A stretch of DNA of 64,000 bases from Luteolibacter sp. (GTDB lineage: Bacteria; Verrucomicrobiota; Verrucomicrobiia; Verrucomicrobiales; Akkermansiaceae). The stretch is taken from the NCBI GenBank assembly GCA_030696085.1, contig JAUYNL010000053.1:62001-126000 (forward strand), read 5' to 3'. Numbering within the stretch: position 1 is the stretch's first letter; each line of letters begins with the position of its first letter. Both the position numbers and the translations under genes were made by a program. Below the pieces are notes generated by a model. It saw only the letters and a list, made by a program, of their open reading frames with translations, did not search any database and was not told the origin of the DNA. Below, one piece after another: positions 1 to 8,596 of the stretch.

Positions 1-387
1 GTAGTTGCCTACCATCACGTTGCGAACCGTGCGAGGCGGCGGGCAGTAGCCGCTTCCCTGCCGCCAGCCATGCGGGTGGGGCACGCCATAGACGGAGTAC
101 GGGCGGTAGCCGATGGGGTAGTAGCCGTAAAGATAGGGATCGTAGTAACGGCGGCTGCGGTAATCATAGTAGCAGTAGCTGTAGGGATCGTATCCCCAGC
201 GTGGATCGCCAGTGCTGACAAATAAGGAGGTGGAAAAATTGCCGCCGCCATAGCCATATCCATCACCGTAGCCGCTGCTGTAGGAGCCACCGGCGGATGA
301 GTAATACGGATCGTAGGCGCAGGAACTGAATGCCAGTGAGGCGGCGGCTGCCAGCCCCGTGGTCCATGAGAGAAGGTTTTTCTTCAT
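1..387 (-). CDS. Tyr/Gly-rich lipoprotein, 3' end outside window
   Basis: The first 129 codons read from ATG at 387 and run off the left edge of the window in frame. The N-terminus is a lipoprotein-type signal (MKKNLL start, hydrophobic stretch, then FSSC with the Cys at about residue 22). The mature part is low complexity, very rich in Tyr, Gly, Ser and Pro with repeated YDP/YGY motifs, as in many outer-membrane or surface lipoproteins of unknown role. I do not recognise a family. A promoter-like pair lies just upstream. The complete length is unknown. Confidence 0.7.
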   Translation of the reverse strand, partial: MKKNLLSWTTGLAAAASLAFSSCAYDPYYSSAGGSYSSGYGDGYGYGGGNFSTSLFVSTGDPRWGYDPYSYCYYDYRSRRYYDPYLYGYYPIGYRPYSVYGVPHPHGWRQGSGYCPPPRTVRNVMVGNY

Positions 388-393
388 GCGGCT

Positions 394-423
394 AAGACAG
401 CCCGGGACGCGGCGATATTCGAA
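394..423 (-). promoter_or_regulatory. Promoter candidate for the lipoprotein gene
   Basis: On the minus strand TTCGAA (418-423), an 18-nt spacer and TGTCTT (394-399) end 6 nt before the ATG at 387. The spacing fits a leaderless transcript, as at many genes in this window, but the -35 match is weak. Confidence 0.3.
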
Positions 424-465
424 TGCATTTTTTGGAAATTTTTTACGCCCTCGTTCGCGCATGGG

Positions 466-495
466 TTGACACTGACCGGCCCTCTCCGGTTTCAT
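466..495 (+). promoter_or_regulatory. Promoter candidate for galE
   Basis: TTGACA (466-471), an 18-nt spacer and TTTCAT (490-495) lie 11 nt upstream of the galE ATG at 507. The -35 box is a perfect consensus and the -10 is weak. If used, it leaves almost no 5' leader, and it would exclude the longer reading frame that opens at 423. Confidence 0.35.
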
Positions 496-506
496 GCGTC
501 CGAAAC

Positions 507-1535
507 ATGATTACGGCACAGAAGGCATCGATCCTCGTCACCGGAGGCGCTGGTTACATCGGTTCCCACACCGTTCGCCTTCTCGCCAGCCAAGGCCGCA
601 AGATCGTGGTTCTGGACAATCTCGTATTCGGCCATGAGGGCGCGATCGTCGATCCCGGAGTCGAATTGGTCGTCGGCGACGTGGGAGATCAGGATCTGGT
701 GCGCTCCTTGTTTGAGAAACACCATTTCGGCGCGGTGGTCCATTTCGCCGCCTTCGCCTACGTCGGCGAATCCGTCACCGATCCCCTCAAGTATTACCAG
801 AACAACACTGCGGAGCCTATCAAGCTGCTGCAGGTGATGCAGGAATTCGGCTGCAAGGTTTTCGTATTTTCCTCCACCTGCGCCACCTACGGGGTGCCCG
901 ACAAGCTGCCGATCACCGAGAGCAATACCCAGGATCCGATCAATCCCTACGGCCGCAGCAAGCTGATGGTCGAGTGGATGCTCAAGGACTGCGACCGAGC
1001 CTGGGGGCTGCGCAGCGCCTGCCTGCGGTATTTCAACGCCAGCGGATCCTCCGCGGACGGAAAAATCGGCGAGGACCATGACCCGGAGACCCACCTCATT
1101 CCACGGGTCATGATGGCCGTCACCGGCGAAATCGAATGCCTCGAAGTCTTCGGCACCGATTACAACACCCCGGACGGGACCTGCATCCGCGATTACATCC
1201 ACGTCGAGGATCTGGCCGACGCGCATGCCCGCGCACTGGACCATCTGGCTGCGGGTGGCGAATCCGTGCGTTGCAACCTCGGCACCGGAGTCGGCGTCTC
1301 AGTGAAACAAATCATCCAGGCCGTCGAGGAAATCACCGGCAAGACCGTGCCGGTGAAATACGGACCCCGCCGCGCGGGCGATCCCGATTCGCTGGTCGCC
1401 GATCCCTCGCTCGCAAAGCAGCTTCTCGGATGGGAGGCATCCCGCCGGGATGTGCGCGGCATGGTCCGCCCGGCCTGGCTGTGGGCCAACGGTCCGAATC
1501 GCGGTAGATTCCCCAAAAACTCCCCATCGAGGTAA
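507..1535 (+). CDS. galE: UDP-glucose 4-epimerase
   Basis: A 342-residue extended short-chain dehydrogenase of the GalE family, interconverting UDP-glucose and UDP-galactose with bound NAD in the cytoplasm (Leloir pathway and envelope polysaccharide supply). The Rossmann motif TGGAGYIGSH is at residues 12-21, the SSTCATYG segment follows, and the catalytic pair YGRSK is at about Tyr148/Lys152. The family length is about 340 residues, so I start at ATG 507 and not at the in-frame ATG 423, which would add 28 residues without similarity. It stands alone, followed by a prepilin cluster on the same strand. Confidence 0.93.
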   Translation: MITAQKASILVTGGAGYIGSHTVRLLASQGRKIVVLDNLVFGHEGAIVDPGVELVVGDVGDQDLVRSLFEKHHFGAVVHFAAFAYVGESVTDPLKYYQNNTAEPIKLLQVMQEFGCKVFVFSSTCATYGVPDKLPITESNTQDPINPYGRSKLMVEWMLKDCDRAWGLRSACLRYFNASGSSADGKIGEDHDPETHLIPRVMMAVTGEIECLEVFGTDYNTPDGTCIRDYIHVEDLADAHARALDHLAAGGESVRCNLGTGVGVSVKQIIQAVEEITGKTVPVKYGPRRAGDPDSLVADPSLAKQLLGWEASRRDVRGMVRPAWLWANGPNRGRFPKNSPSR

Positions 1536-1611
1536 TTGCCTTGTATTGACATTTTCACTTGCGGACCCGCACCAACCGACGCAGTTTTCCCCCAACCCAA
1601 TCCCAAACCCC

Positions 1612-2385
1612 ATGCAATCGTTTCAACCGAAACCGTCTCTCCGATGGGGACTTGGCGCCTTCACCCTGGTGGAGTTGCTCGTCGTCATCGCCATCATCTC
1701 CATCCTGATGACCGCCGGGTCCATCGGCCTGAGCGGCATGGGTGGCAAGGGTGTCACCAGCGGCGTGGCCACTGCGGAGTCGCTGTTTGACGAAGCGCGC
1801 ACCACGGCGGTCGGGCGCAACCTGCGCTCCTGCGTGTTGGTGGCCAAGTCATTGACGAATAATCCGACGGAGGACCTGCGGCGCATTTTGGTCGCGTATG
1901 AGGAAGTCGATCTTACCGGCACACCCGCCACAAACCCCAAGTACGGTCAGGCCAAGAATCCGGATAGCCCAAGCCCCAAGTGGGAGCTGTCCAGCAGGGG
2001 GGCGATCCTGCCCGACCAGACATTTTTCAGCAGCGAATTCAGCTTCAAGGATCATAAAAACCAATCGGATAAAATCGATATCATCACCCACGCCAAATTC
2101 GTGACCGCGAAAAAGGCGTATGAAGGTGAATATTACATCTACCAGTTCAATACCCAGGGCATCATTATTGATTCCACCAACGCCAACTACAGGGGTGGTG
2201 CGAGTTTCATCATCGGCAGCGGGGCCAGAAAACCCGTGAAGAACGCACTTCCAAAGGTCACCGGCAGCGCCAAGCGCGACTTCGGCGGATTCGTGATCTG
2301 GCGTAATGGAAGGACTTCCGTCTTCCGCAGCCCCGAACAAATGGGATCGGGAGTCAAAGGAATCAGTTCCGGCGGCACATTCTAA
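1612..2385 (+). CDS. Prepilin-like protein (Verru_Chthon cassette D type)
   Basis: A 257-residue protein with a type IV prepilin/pseudopilin N-terminus: a short basic leader, then FTLVELLVVIAI with Glu at +5 of the predicted mature protein. The residue at -1 is Ala16 and not Gly, which prepilin peptidases tolerate. A single hydrophobic helix (about 17-40) is followed by a globular domain with FDEARTTAVGRN, typical of GspH-like minor pilins. It is first of three consecutive prepilin genes with 3- and 22-nt gaps. From memory of family descriptions I match it to Verru_Chthon cassette protein D; function unknown. ATG 1612 was chosen because it gives a normal leader. Confidence 0.75.
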   Translation: MQSFQPKPSLRWGLGAFTLVELLVVIAIISILMTAGSIGLSGMGGKGVTSGVATAESLFDEARTTAVGRNLRSCVLVAKSLTNNPTEDLRRILVAYEEVDLTGTPATNPKYGQAKNPDSPSPKWELSSRGAILPDQTFFSSEFSFKDHKNQSDKIDIITHAKFVTAKKAYEGEYYIYQFNTQGIIIDSTNANYRGGASFIIGSGARKPVKNALPKVTGSAKRDFGGFVIWRNGRTSVFRSPEQMGSGVKGISSGGTF

Positions 2386-2388
2386 TTC

Positions 2389-3156
2389 ATGAAAACTCAC
2401 CTTTCACCCCGCAAACGCGGCTTCTCCCTGATCGAGACGGTCATCGCCATCGGCGTGCTGGCCGTGCTGCTCACCGGCTTCATGATCGTCTTCGCCCCGG
2501 CGGCGGCGGGCATCAAGCGCTCCATCAGCATTCAGGAGGCGGACCGCCTGGCTTCGACCTTGGAGCAGGAGCTGGTCAATTGGCGCTCCGGCAATCCAGG
2601 GACCACCGGATTCGACAAGGCCTTCGAGTGGATCAAGGATTCCGACAAGGCCACGACCGCCCTGATGATCTATCAATATCGCGCCAGCCTCTCCGCCAGC
2701 CTCTCCGGCAACCGCGCGGATGGAACGCCCAATCCCGTGCCTCTCGCCACCAACAACGTGCCCGGCAAGGATTATTATGTGCAGACCATGGTGCGCCGCA
2801 AGGGCGACGCCGAATTCCTGGAGGATCTGGAAGCCCTGGAAGGCGGGGTCTATCTGGTGAAGTGCACGCAGTTCGTCTATGGAGATCTTCCTGCCCCATT
2901 GTCTGGAAAAGGCTTGAAACCAGGCACTGCGGGCCAGATCAAGAATCCCAAACCGAACTCCTCACCGCCTGATCCGAATTACAAAGCGGGTCCATTCACC
3001 GACCCTGATGAATATCCGGAGGCGGTGATCGCGTTTTCAGCGGAGTTCTTCTCATTGCCCGGAAGGTCCGAAGGCTATCTTGACGGGGCTTTCGTGACGA
3101 ATTTCGCGAAATTCAAAACCCCCGTCTTCACCCGCAATCTCGCGGTGAGGCGCTGA
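2389..3156 (+). CDS. Prepilin-like protein (Verru_Chthon cassette B type)
   Basis: A 255-residue protein beginning with a basic leader and a canonical prepilin cleavage site after Gly11 (RKRG, then FSLIE), with Glu at +5 and a hydrophobic helix to about residue 38. The rest is a Pro/Gly-rich globular domain without motifs I recognise. The start lies 3 nt after the stop of the upstream prepilin gene, so the two are almost certainly cotranscribed. The segment FSLIETVIAIGVLAVLL resembles PilV/GspI-type minor pilins; assignment to Verru_Chthon protein B is from memory and tentative. Confidence 0.75.
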   Translation: MKTHLSPRKRGFSLIETVIAIGVLAVLLTGFMIVFAPAAAGIKRSISIQEADRLASTLEQELVNWRSGNPGTTGFDKAFEWIKDSDKATTALMIYQYRASLSASLSGNRADGTPNPVPLATNNVPGKDYYVQTMVRRKGDAEFLEDLEALEGGVYLVKCTQFVYGDLPAPLSGKGLKPGTAGQIKNPKPNSSPPDPNYKAGPFTDPDEYPEAVIAFSAEFFSLPGRSEGYLDGAFVTNFAKFKTPVFTRNLAVRR

Positions 3157-3178
3157 ATCCCATTCGTCGAAACATCCC

Positions 3179-4078
3179 ATGAAAATCCACCGGACTTCCC
3201 TTTCCAAACGCGGCTTCACCCTGTTGGAACTGATGGTGGCCATGGCCATCACCAGCATCATCGTCACGGTGCTGGTCTCCATCACCTCCATCGCCATCGA
3301 TACCTGGAACCGCAGCCGCTCGGAACTGCGCGCCGCCCGCCAGGCCAAGGCCTTCGTGGATACCATGGCCCGCGATTTCGAGTCGCTGGTCACCCGCCGC
3401 GGAAATGACAGTGAATGGTTGTCGGCCGCTTCAGAACCTCCGGCCTTGAGCTCGAATGCCGCGACGCTGGTTTTCTTTTCAGCGGCGACTGATCGCTACA
3501 ATGGCGAGATCGGCAAGACCGGCGTGGACCTCGGAGGCGACGTTTCCTGCGTGGGGTACAAGCTGGAGCGCAAGGATCCCATCGAAGGGGGAGCGACGGG
3601 GGAATTCCAAACCTTCGTCCTGAACCGCTACCTCGTGGATCCCAAGCCCACCTTTGAAAAACTGCTGGGCAAAACAGAGATTGGAAACCTGTTCACCACC
3701 ACCTACGGCACCCAACTCTCCGAGGAGGAGAATTTCATCTGCGAGAACGTGTTCCAGTTCACGGTGACCTTTTATGTGGAGGTTGCTCCGGCCACGGGGT
3801 CCACCTCCAGCCAGCCGGATATCAAACAGATCTCGATCGGAACCGCCGGTGGTGACAAGAAGACGAAATTCAGCATCAAGGGCACGGGTATCGCGACCCT
3901 GCCGGCAGACCCGGCCCTGACAGCCGGAAGGATCACCTCGGTCGGGATTTCGCTCACCGTGCTTTCCGATGCCGGCATCGATTTGCTGCGCAAGAGTTCC
4001 TCAAGGGCGAGCGACGCCGCGTGGCTCGCCAAGAATTCCTATCAGTATTCCAAGCTGATCCAGGTGCCGGGCATGTGA
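3179..4078 (+). CDS. Prepilin-like protein (Verru_Chthon cassette C type)
   Basis: A 299-residue protein with a prepilin signal: leader MKIHRTSLSKRG, cleavage after Gly12, then FTLLE with Glu at +5 and a helix to about residue 40. The region after the helix, with RSELRAARQAKAF and MARDFESL, resembles GspJ/PilW-type minor pseudopilins. It is the last of the three-gene prepilin set. The next gene is convergent on the other strand, so the large fourth protein (A) that I recall with this cassette is not adjacent. Confidence 0.75.
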   Translation: MKIHRTSLSKRGFTLLELMVAMAITSIIVTVLVSITSIAIDTWNRSRSELRAARQAKAFVDTMARDFESLVTRRGNDSEWLSAASEPPALSSNAATLVFFSAATDRYNGEIGKTGVDLGGDVSCVGYKLERKDPIEGGATGEFQTFVLNRYLVDPKPTFEKLLGKTEIGNLFTTTYGTQLSEEENFICENVFQFTVTFYVEVAPATGSTSSQPDIKQISIGTAGGDKKTKFSIKGTGIATLPADPALTAGRITSVGISLTVLSDAGIDLLRKSSSRASDAAWLAKNSYQYSKLIQVPGM

Positions 4079-4103
4079 GCGTGGCGGTCGCTCCGGAGGG
4101 CGA

Positions 4104-5738
4104 TCAGCGGTATTCCCTCTCGATCTCCCCGGCTGCCTGTTTGATGGATTTTCCGCCATCCACGCGCCGGGTGAAATCCATGTATTTGTCCAGGTCGCGG
4201 CGGATGACCGGTAGCAGGAAATAGACGCCAATCAGGTTGGGAATGCTCATGGCGAAGAGCGAGGCATCGGAGAAATCGATCGCCTTGTCCATCGATGCGG
4301 CGGAGCCGGCGATGATCACCGCGCAGAAGATGATCTTGTAAACGAGCGCCGTCTTTCCGCCCAGGCCGAACAAATACTGCCATGCCTGCAAGCCATAATA
4401 ACTCCAGGTGATCAGCGTGGAGAAGGCGAAGAGCAGCACGCAAACAAATAATACATACTTGAAGCCTTCATGGACGGTCTGGAAGGCCTGTGAGGTCATG
4501 CTGATGCCGAACGAGGTGCTCGCATTGGAGGTGTCACCCAGATGGAAGGTCTGGCCGTTGATGAGAAACTCGCCGCTATCGCCCTTGAAATACATCGAGG
4601 TCACCAGCACCAGCGAGGTCATCGTGCAGACGACCACCGTGTCGAGGAAGGGCTCCAGCAGCGCCACCACCCCTTCGGAAGCGGGCATGCGCGTCTTGGC
4701 GGCGGAGTGGGCGATCGGGGCCGAGCCGATGCCGGCCTCATTGGAGAAAGTCGCGCGCCGCATGCCCCAGACAAAGGCGGCGAGAATGCCGCCGGTGACC
4801 GCCGCGCGGGGGTTGAAGGCCTCGCTGACGATCATTGCGATGGCTGCCGGAACATGGCCGGCGTTTGAAATCAGCACGATCAGCGCGCTGGCGACATATA
4901 CGAGGCACATCGCCGGCACCAGGCGGGCGGTGACCTTCGCGATGCCGCGGATGCCGCCGATGATCACCAGTGCAGTGATCACCGCAAGCATCAGGCCGAA
5001 GACCCATTGCTTTCCGATAAAAAAGCTGTTCTCCCCGCCCGTGACATTGATCAACTGCGCGGTGGCCTGATTGACCTGGAACACATTTCCGCCACCGAAC
5101 GAGGCGAAGATGCAGAAGAAGGCGAAAAGACCGGCAAGCAGGGAGCCGAGCGGTGCCAGCCCGCGCTCGGCAAAGCCTTTTTTGAGATAATACATCGCGC
5201 CGCCGTGGATCTTCCCCTCGGCATCGAACTCACGGTATTTCACGCCCAGCGTGCACTCGGCGAACTTGGTGGCCATGCCGAGAAAGCCGGATAGAAACAG
5301 CCAGAAGGCCACGCCCGGCCCGCCGATCATGATGCCGATGGCCACGCCCGCGATGTTGCCCAGTCCCACCGTTCCGGAAACGGCGGCGCTGAGTGCCTGG
5401 AAGTGGCTGATTTCCCCGGGATCTTCGGTGTGGCTGTAGTGTCCGCGCACCGTCCTGAGGGCGAGTCCGAAGGCGCGGAGATTGATGAACTTGAAGAACA
5501 AAGTCAGCAGGATGCCCGCCAGCGCCAGCCAGATCACCACGGCCTTGACCGGGTAGCCGTTGATCGGAATGTCGGTGAAGATGCCATTCACGAACCAGCC
5601 CGTCGCCCGACCGAAGAATAGATCGATCTTCTGGTCCAGCGTGCTCGCCTGCGCCGCCGGTTCGGCAGCCGCCGCCCAGGTGGTGGATAGAAGAAACATC
5701 AGCAACGTAGCATGGCTGCGAAACAATCGGCCGATCAT
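4104..5738 (-). CDS. Sodium:alanine/glycine symporter (AGCS family)
   Basis: A 544-residue inner-membrane protein of the alanine or glycine:cation symporter family, importing small amino acids with Na+. It has a cleavable-looking N-terminal signal (to about residue 25, AAAAEP), an amphipathic segment, then about ten membrane spans. Family hallmarks are visible: AVSGTVGLGNIAGVAIGI, GGPGVAFWLF and FSNEAGIGSAPIAHS, which line the Na+/substrate site. Family members are usually 450-540 residues. It is the last gene of a minus-strand run with a hydrolase and an oxidoreductase (gaps of 12 and 63 nt), probably one operon. Substrate choice between Ala and Gly cannot be read here. Confidence 0.9.
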   Translation of the reverse strand: MIGRLFRSHATLLMFLLSTTWAAAAEPAAQASTLDQKIDLFFGRATGWFVNGIFTDIPINGYPVKAVVIWLALAGILLTLFFKFINLRAFGLALRTVRGHYSHTEDPGEISHFQALSAAVSGTVGLGNIAGVAIGIMIGGPGVAFWLFLSGFLGMATKFAECTLGVKYREFDAEGKIHGGAMYYLKKGFAERGLAPLGSLLAGLFAFFCIFASFGGGNVFQVNQATAQLINVTGGENSFFIGKQWVFGLMLAVITALVIIGGIRGIAKVTARLVPAMCLVYVASALIVLISNAGHVPAAIAMIVSEAFNPRAAVTGGILAAFVWGMRRATFSNEAGIGSAPIAHSAAKTRMPASEGVVALLEPFLDTVVVCTMTSLVLVTSMYFKGDSGEFLINGQTFHLGDTSNASTSFGISMTSQAFQTVHEGFKYVLFVCVLLFAFSTLITWSYYGLQAWQYLFGLGGKTALVYKIIFCAVIIAGSAASMDKAIDFSDASLFAMSIPNLIGVYFLLPVIRRDLDKYMDFTRRVDGGKSIKQAAGEIEREYR

Positions 5739-5801
5739 GGCGCGGACCCTGCCAACCCATCATGCGCCCGGCAAGCCTCAATCCCCCGCCGTGCCGCCGG
5801 C

Positions 5802-6530
5802 TCACTGCGTGCCGAAGCGGGGCGTCAGCCAGGCATCCACCGCCTCGATGATTTGCGGGTAGGATTCCTCGTCAAACACATGACCCGCCCCGGGGATTTC
5901 CAGCCACTGTTTTTCGCTATGCGCCGCCGCGTAGGCGTCGCGACCGTCGTCCGGCGGCACCAGGTCGTCCGCCGTCCCATGGATCAGCAGCCACGGCTGC
6001 GCCACCCGCGCGGCCGCATCGAGTGTGGACCCGATGGCTTTCAAATCGTCGACCAAAGCGGCGGATAGCGGAAACGCCTCATCCTCCCAGATGGAATCCT
6101 TTCCGGGAACCAGGCCGCGAAATTCACGCTCCGCGAAATCCGCCGTATGCGTCATGCCCGCAAGCGAGACAAGGGCGCGGATCCGGAGATCCTGTGCGGC
6201 GGTGAGCACCCCGACCGCCGCGCCCATGCTGTGGCCGATATAGGCAACCCGCACATAATCCGGCACGGTGGCGAGCACGGCCTTCAGGTCCTGAATGTGC
6301 TTGGTGATGTTTGAGTCCTCGAAGCGTCCTTGCGAGGCCCCGTTGCCGGAAAACGAGATCCTCAGACAGGGCCACCCGCGGGCGGAAAGACCTTCCGCGG
6401 CAGCCACCAACAGTGGGCGGTCCATGTTTCCGGTCAGGCCGTGGCCGAGAATGACCAGCGAGCCGCGCCGCCCGCCCGGATGAAAATGATGATCGAGTCG
6501 CTCGCCCGCCGGATTTTGCAGATCATTCAT
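5802..6530 (-). CDS. Alpha/beta hydrolase (serine aminopeptidase-like)
   Basis: A 242-residue cytoplasmic alpha/beta hydrolase. The oxyanion region LGHGLTGN is at about 28-35, the nucleophile elbow GHSMGAA places Ser101, the acid is in HGTADDLVP and the catalytic His in GAGHVFDE. Length and layout fit the S33/hydrolase_4 group (esterases, cinnamoyl esterases, lysophospholipases); no specific substrate can be assigned. It begins 12 nt after the stop of the dehydrogenase gene, which points to a shared transcript. Confidence 0.85.
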   Translation of the reverse strand: MNDLQNPAGERLDHHFHPGGRRGSLVILGHGLTGNMDRPLLVAAAEGLSARGWPCLRISFSGNGASQGRFEDSNITKHIQDLKAVLATVPDYVRVAYIGHSMGAAVGVLTAAQDLRIRALVSLAGMTHTADFAEREFRGLVPGKDSIWEDEAFPLSAALVDDLKAIGSTLDAAARVAQPWLLIHGTADDLVPPDDGRDAYAAAHSEKQWLEIPGAGHVFDEESYPQIIEAVDAWLTPRFGTQ

Positions 6531-6542
6531 GGAGGTGTATGG

Positions 6543-7442
6543 TCAGACCAGGGCTTGGAACAAGCGGGCGGGAAATGTCAACTCGGCCACGCCGGATTTA
6601 TCCAATCCTCCGAGACCGAGTTCAATCATTTTCTGATATTGGGTTTCCGCGGCATGAGACAAGGGGACGCGCACTCCTACCGCCCTTGCCAAAGCATTCG
6701 CAATGCCGCTGTCCTTCGCGGCGTGCTCCGCGGAGAAATAACAATCATGCTCGCGACCGATCATATCATCTCCATCCGTTTCCAGCACGCGGGAATTCGC
6801 GCCGGTCTGGGAGAACACCTCCTTGAGGATCCGCATGTCGATTCCCAGCGCCGCACCGAGGCCCAGGCCTTCCGCCAGGCCGGCGGTGTTGATGTTCATG
6901 ACCATGTTCACCAGCGCCTTGATCTTCGCCGCATGGCCGATCGGACCGACGTGACGCAGCGTGGCGGACAGGTCCTCCAGCAGTGGTGTCATCCGCTTGT
7001 AAAGCTCCTCATCGCCGCCGACCATAAGATAGAGCGTTCCCTGCCGCGCCTGCGGAATGCTGGAGGCCATGCTCGCGGCCAGCGTCTCCGCCCCGGCGCG
7101 CGCGGCGGCGCCCGCCGCCGCCTCGTGCGCTTCCGGGCTGGCCGTGGCGCAGTTGATAAACACCCGCCCGGCGGCTCCCGTGAGCAGCGATGGGCTGTCT
7201 TCGGAAAAAATTCCGCGCATCGCCTCGTCGTCGGTCACCACGGTGAAAATCACGTCGCACACGGCCGTGAGTTCCGGCAGCGACTGGACCGCCAGGCAGT
7301 CCAGTTCCATGGCCAGGGATGCCGCCGCGGATTCATGCGGATCATGGATCGCGCCGATCCGGTAGCCCAAATCCACCAGACGCCGCGCCATATTGGCACC
7401 CATCCGGCCCACTCCCACGAATCCGATGTCATGTGTTTTCAT
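6543..7442 (-). CDS. 3-hydroxyisobutyrate dehydrogenase-family oxidoreductase
   Basis: A 299-residue NAD(P)-dependent beta-hydroxyacid dehydrogenase. The N-terminal Rossmann motif GFVGVGRMG is at residues 8-16; the all-alpha C-terminal domain contains the conserved catalytic Lys segment GHAAKIKALVNM. Enzymes of this family oxidise 3-hydroxyisobutyrate, tartronate semialdehyde/glycerate or related short hydroxyacids, or act on succinic semialdehyde; the substrate is not deducible. It is first of the minus-strand run with the hydrolase and the AGCS symporter. A second family member lies at 12989-13843. Confidence 0.85.
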   Translation of the reverse strand: MKTHDIGFVGVGRMGANMARRLVDLGYRIGAIHDPHESAAASLAMELDCLAVQSLPELTAVCDVIFTVVTDDEAMRGIFSEDSPSLLTGAAGRVFINCATASPEAHEAAAGAAARAGAETLAASMASSIPQARQGTLYLMVGGDEELYKRMTPLLEDLSATLRHVGPIGHAAKIKALVNMVMNINTAGLAEGLGLGAALGIDMRILKEVFSQTGANSRVLETDGDDMIGREHDCYFSAEHAAKDSGIANALARAVGVRVPLSHAAETQYQKMIELGLGGLDKSGVAELTFPARLFQALV

Positions 7443-7450
7443 CCTGCGGG

Positions 7451-7478
7451 ACTATGGAAAGAACAGGTCCCGGCGCAA
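7451..7478 (-). promoter_or_regulatory. Promoter candidate, dehydrogenase operon
   Basis: On the minus strand TTGCGC (7473-7478), a 16-nt spacer and CATAGT (7451-7456) end 8 nt upstream of the ATG at 7442, predicting transcription starting at or next to the start codon. Confidence 0.45.
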
Positions 7479-7605
7479 CCCGAAGTTTCATTCCGGCTAC
7501 TAGCCGTTCCGCCGGATGTCGTTTCGGGTTTGTTTTCCCGGATTAGTCGTTAAGGTCCGCACGAACCGCCCATGGAAACATTCCGGGCGGCCTGCCATCC
7601 CAATC

Positions 7606-8577
7606 ATGAAACCACCACCCATCCACCGCACCGTCACCATTGGCGGCTCCCAGATGTCCTTCGCACCGCGCTGGCTGATTCTCGCCCCGGTGGCCGTCAT
7701 CCTGATTTACGGCGTCCTGTCCTCGTTCTACACCATCAGCCCCGAATCGGTGGCCGTCGTCCAGCGCTTTGGAAAATACCAGCAAACCGCCAGCCCCGGT
7801 CTTCATTTCAAGCTCCCTTATGGCATCGACACCGCCGTCATCGTGCCGGTGCGCCGCCAGCTCAAACTCGAGTTCGGCTTCGGCTCGCCCAATGCCACCA
7901 ACCCCGACCAGATCAGCGACGAACCTGACAGGGAACGCGATATGGTCACCGGCGATCTCAACGCGGTCAACGTCGAGTGGGTGCTCAACTACAGCATCAC
8001 CGATCCCAAACAATACCTTTTCCACTTCCGTAATCCCGGCTCCACGCTGCGGGATCTCACCGAAAGCGTCGTCTGTCAGGTCATCGGTGATCGCACCGTG
8101 GACGAGGTCCTCACCATCGGCCGCAACGAAATCGAAGCGGACTCGCTCTTGCGCCTGAAAGCCATCCTCGAAAACCTCAACATCGGCGTGGCGGCCGAAC
8201 AGATCCAACTCATGAACGTTCACCCGCCCGGCCCGGTGCAGCGATCATTTGATGAAGTGAACCGCGCCCAGCAGGAACGCTCCCAATTGATCAACGAAGC
8301 CAACGGCGAATACAACCGCGTCATTCCCAGGGCTAAAGGTCTGGCGGAACAACGCATCTCCGGCGCTGAGGGCTTCGCCGTCCAGCGCATCAACCAGGCC
8401 GAGGGGGACGTAGTCCGCTTCAAGGAATTGCTCGCGCAATACGACAAGGCTCCCGCCATCACCAAACAACGCCTCTATCTGGAAACCATGAACGAGGTGC
8501 TGCCGAAGCTGGGCCCCAAGATCATTCTCGACGAAGACGCAAAGCAGTTCCTGCCCCTGATGAATCTCAACAAGTGA
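7606..8577 (+). CDS. hflK: HflK, SPFH-domain membrane protease modulator
   Basis: A 323-residue SPFH/band 7 protein. One N-terminal membrane anchor (about residues 19-38) is followed by the SPFH domain (SPESVAVVQRFGKY onwards) and a coiled-coil C-terminal half (DEVNRAQQERSQL region). HflK and HflC form a membrane complex that controls the FtsH protease. It is followed 19 nt later by hflC, the usual order. I start at ATG 7606, which gives a normal short cytoplasmic tail; the frame is open to 7516 but the extra residues look unrelated. No Shine-Dalgarno sequence is visible. Confidence 0.88.
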   Translation: MKPPPIHRTVTIGGSQMSFAPRWLILAPVAVILIYGVLSSFYTISPESVAVVQRFGKYQQTASPGLHFKLPYGIDTAVIVPVRRQLKLEFGFGSPNATNPDQISDEPDRERDMVTGDLNAVNVEWVLNYSITDPKQYLFHFRNPGSTLRDLTESVVCQVIGDRTVDEVLTIGRNEIEADSLLRLKAILENLNIGVAAEQIQLMNVHPPGPVQRSFDEVNRAQQERSQLINEANGEYNRVIPRAKGLAEQRISGAEGFAVQRINQAEGDVVRFKELLAQYDKAPAITKQRLYLETMNEVLPKLGPKIILDEDAKQFLPLMNLNK

Positions 8578-8596
8578 TCCCCGAATCCTCATTTCC

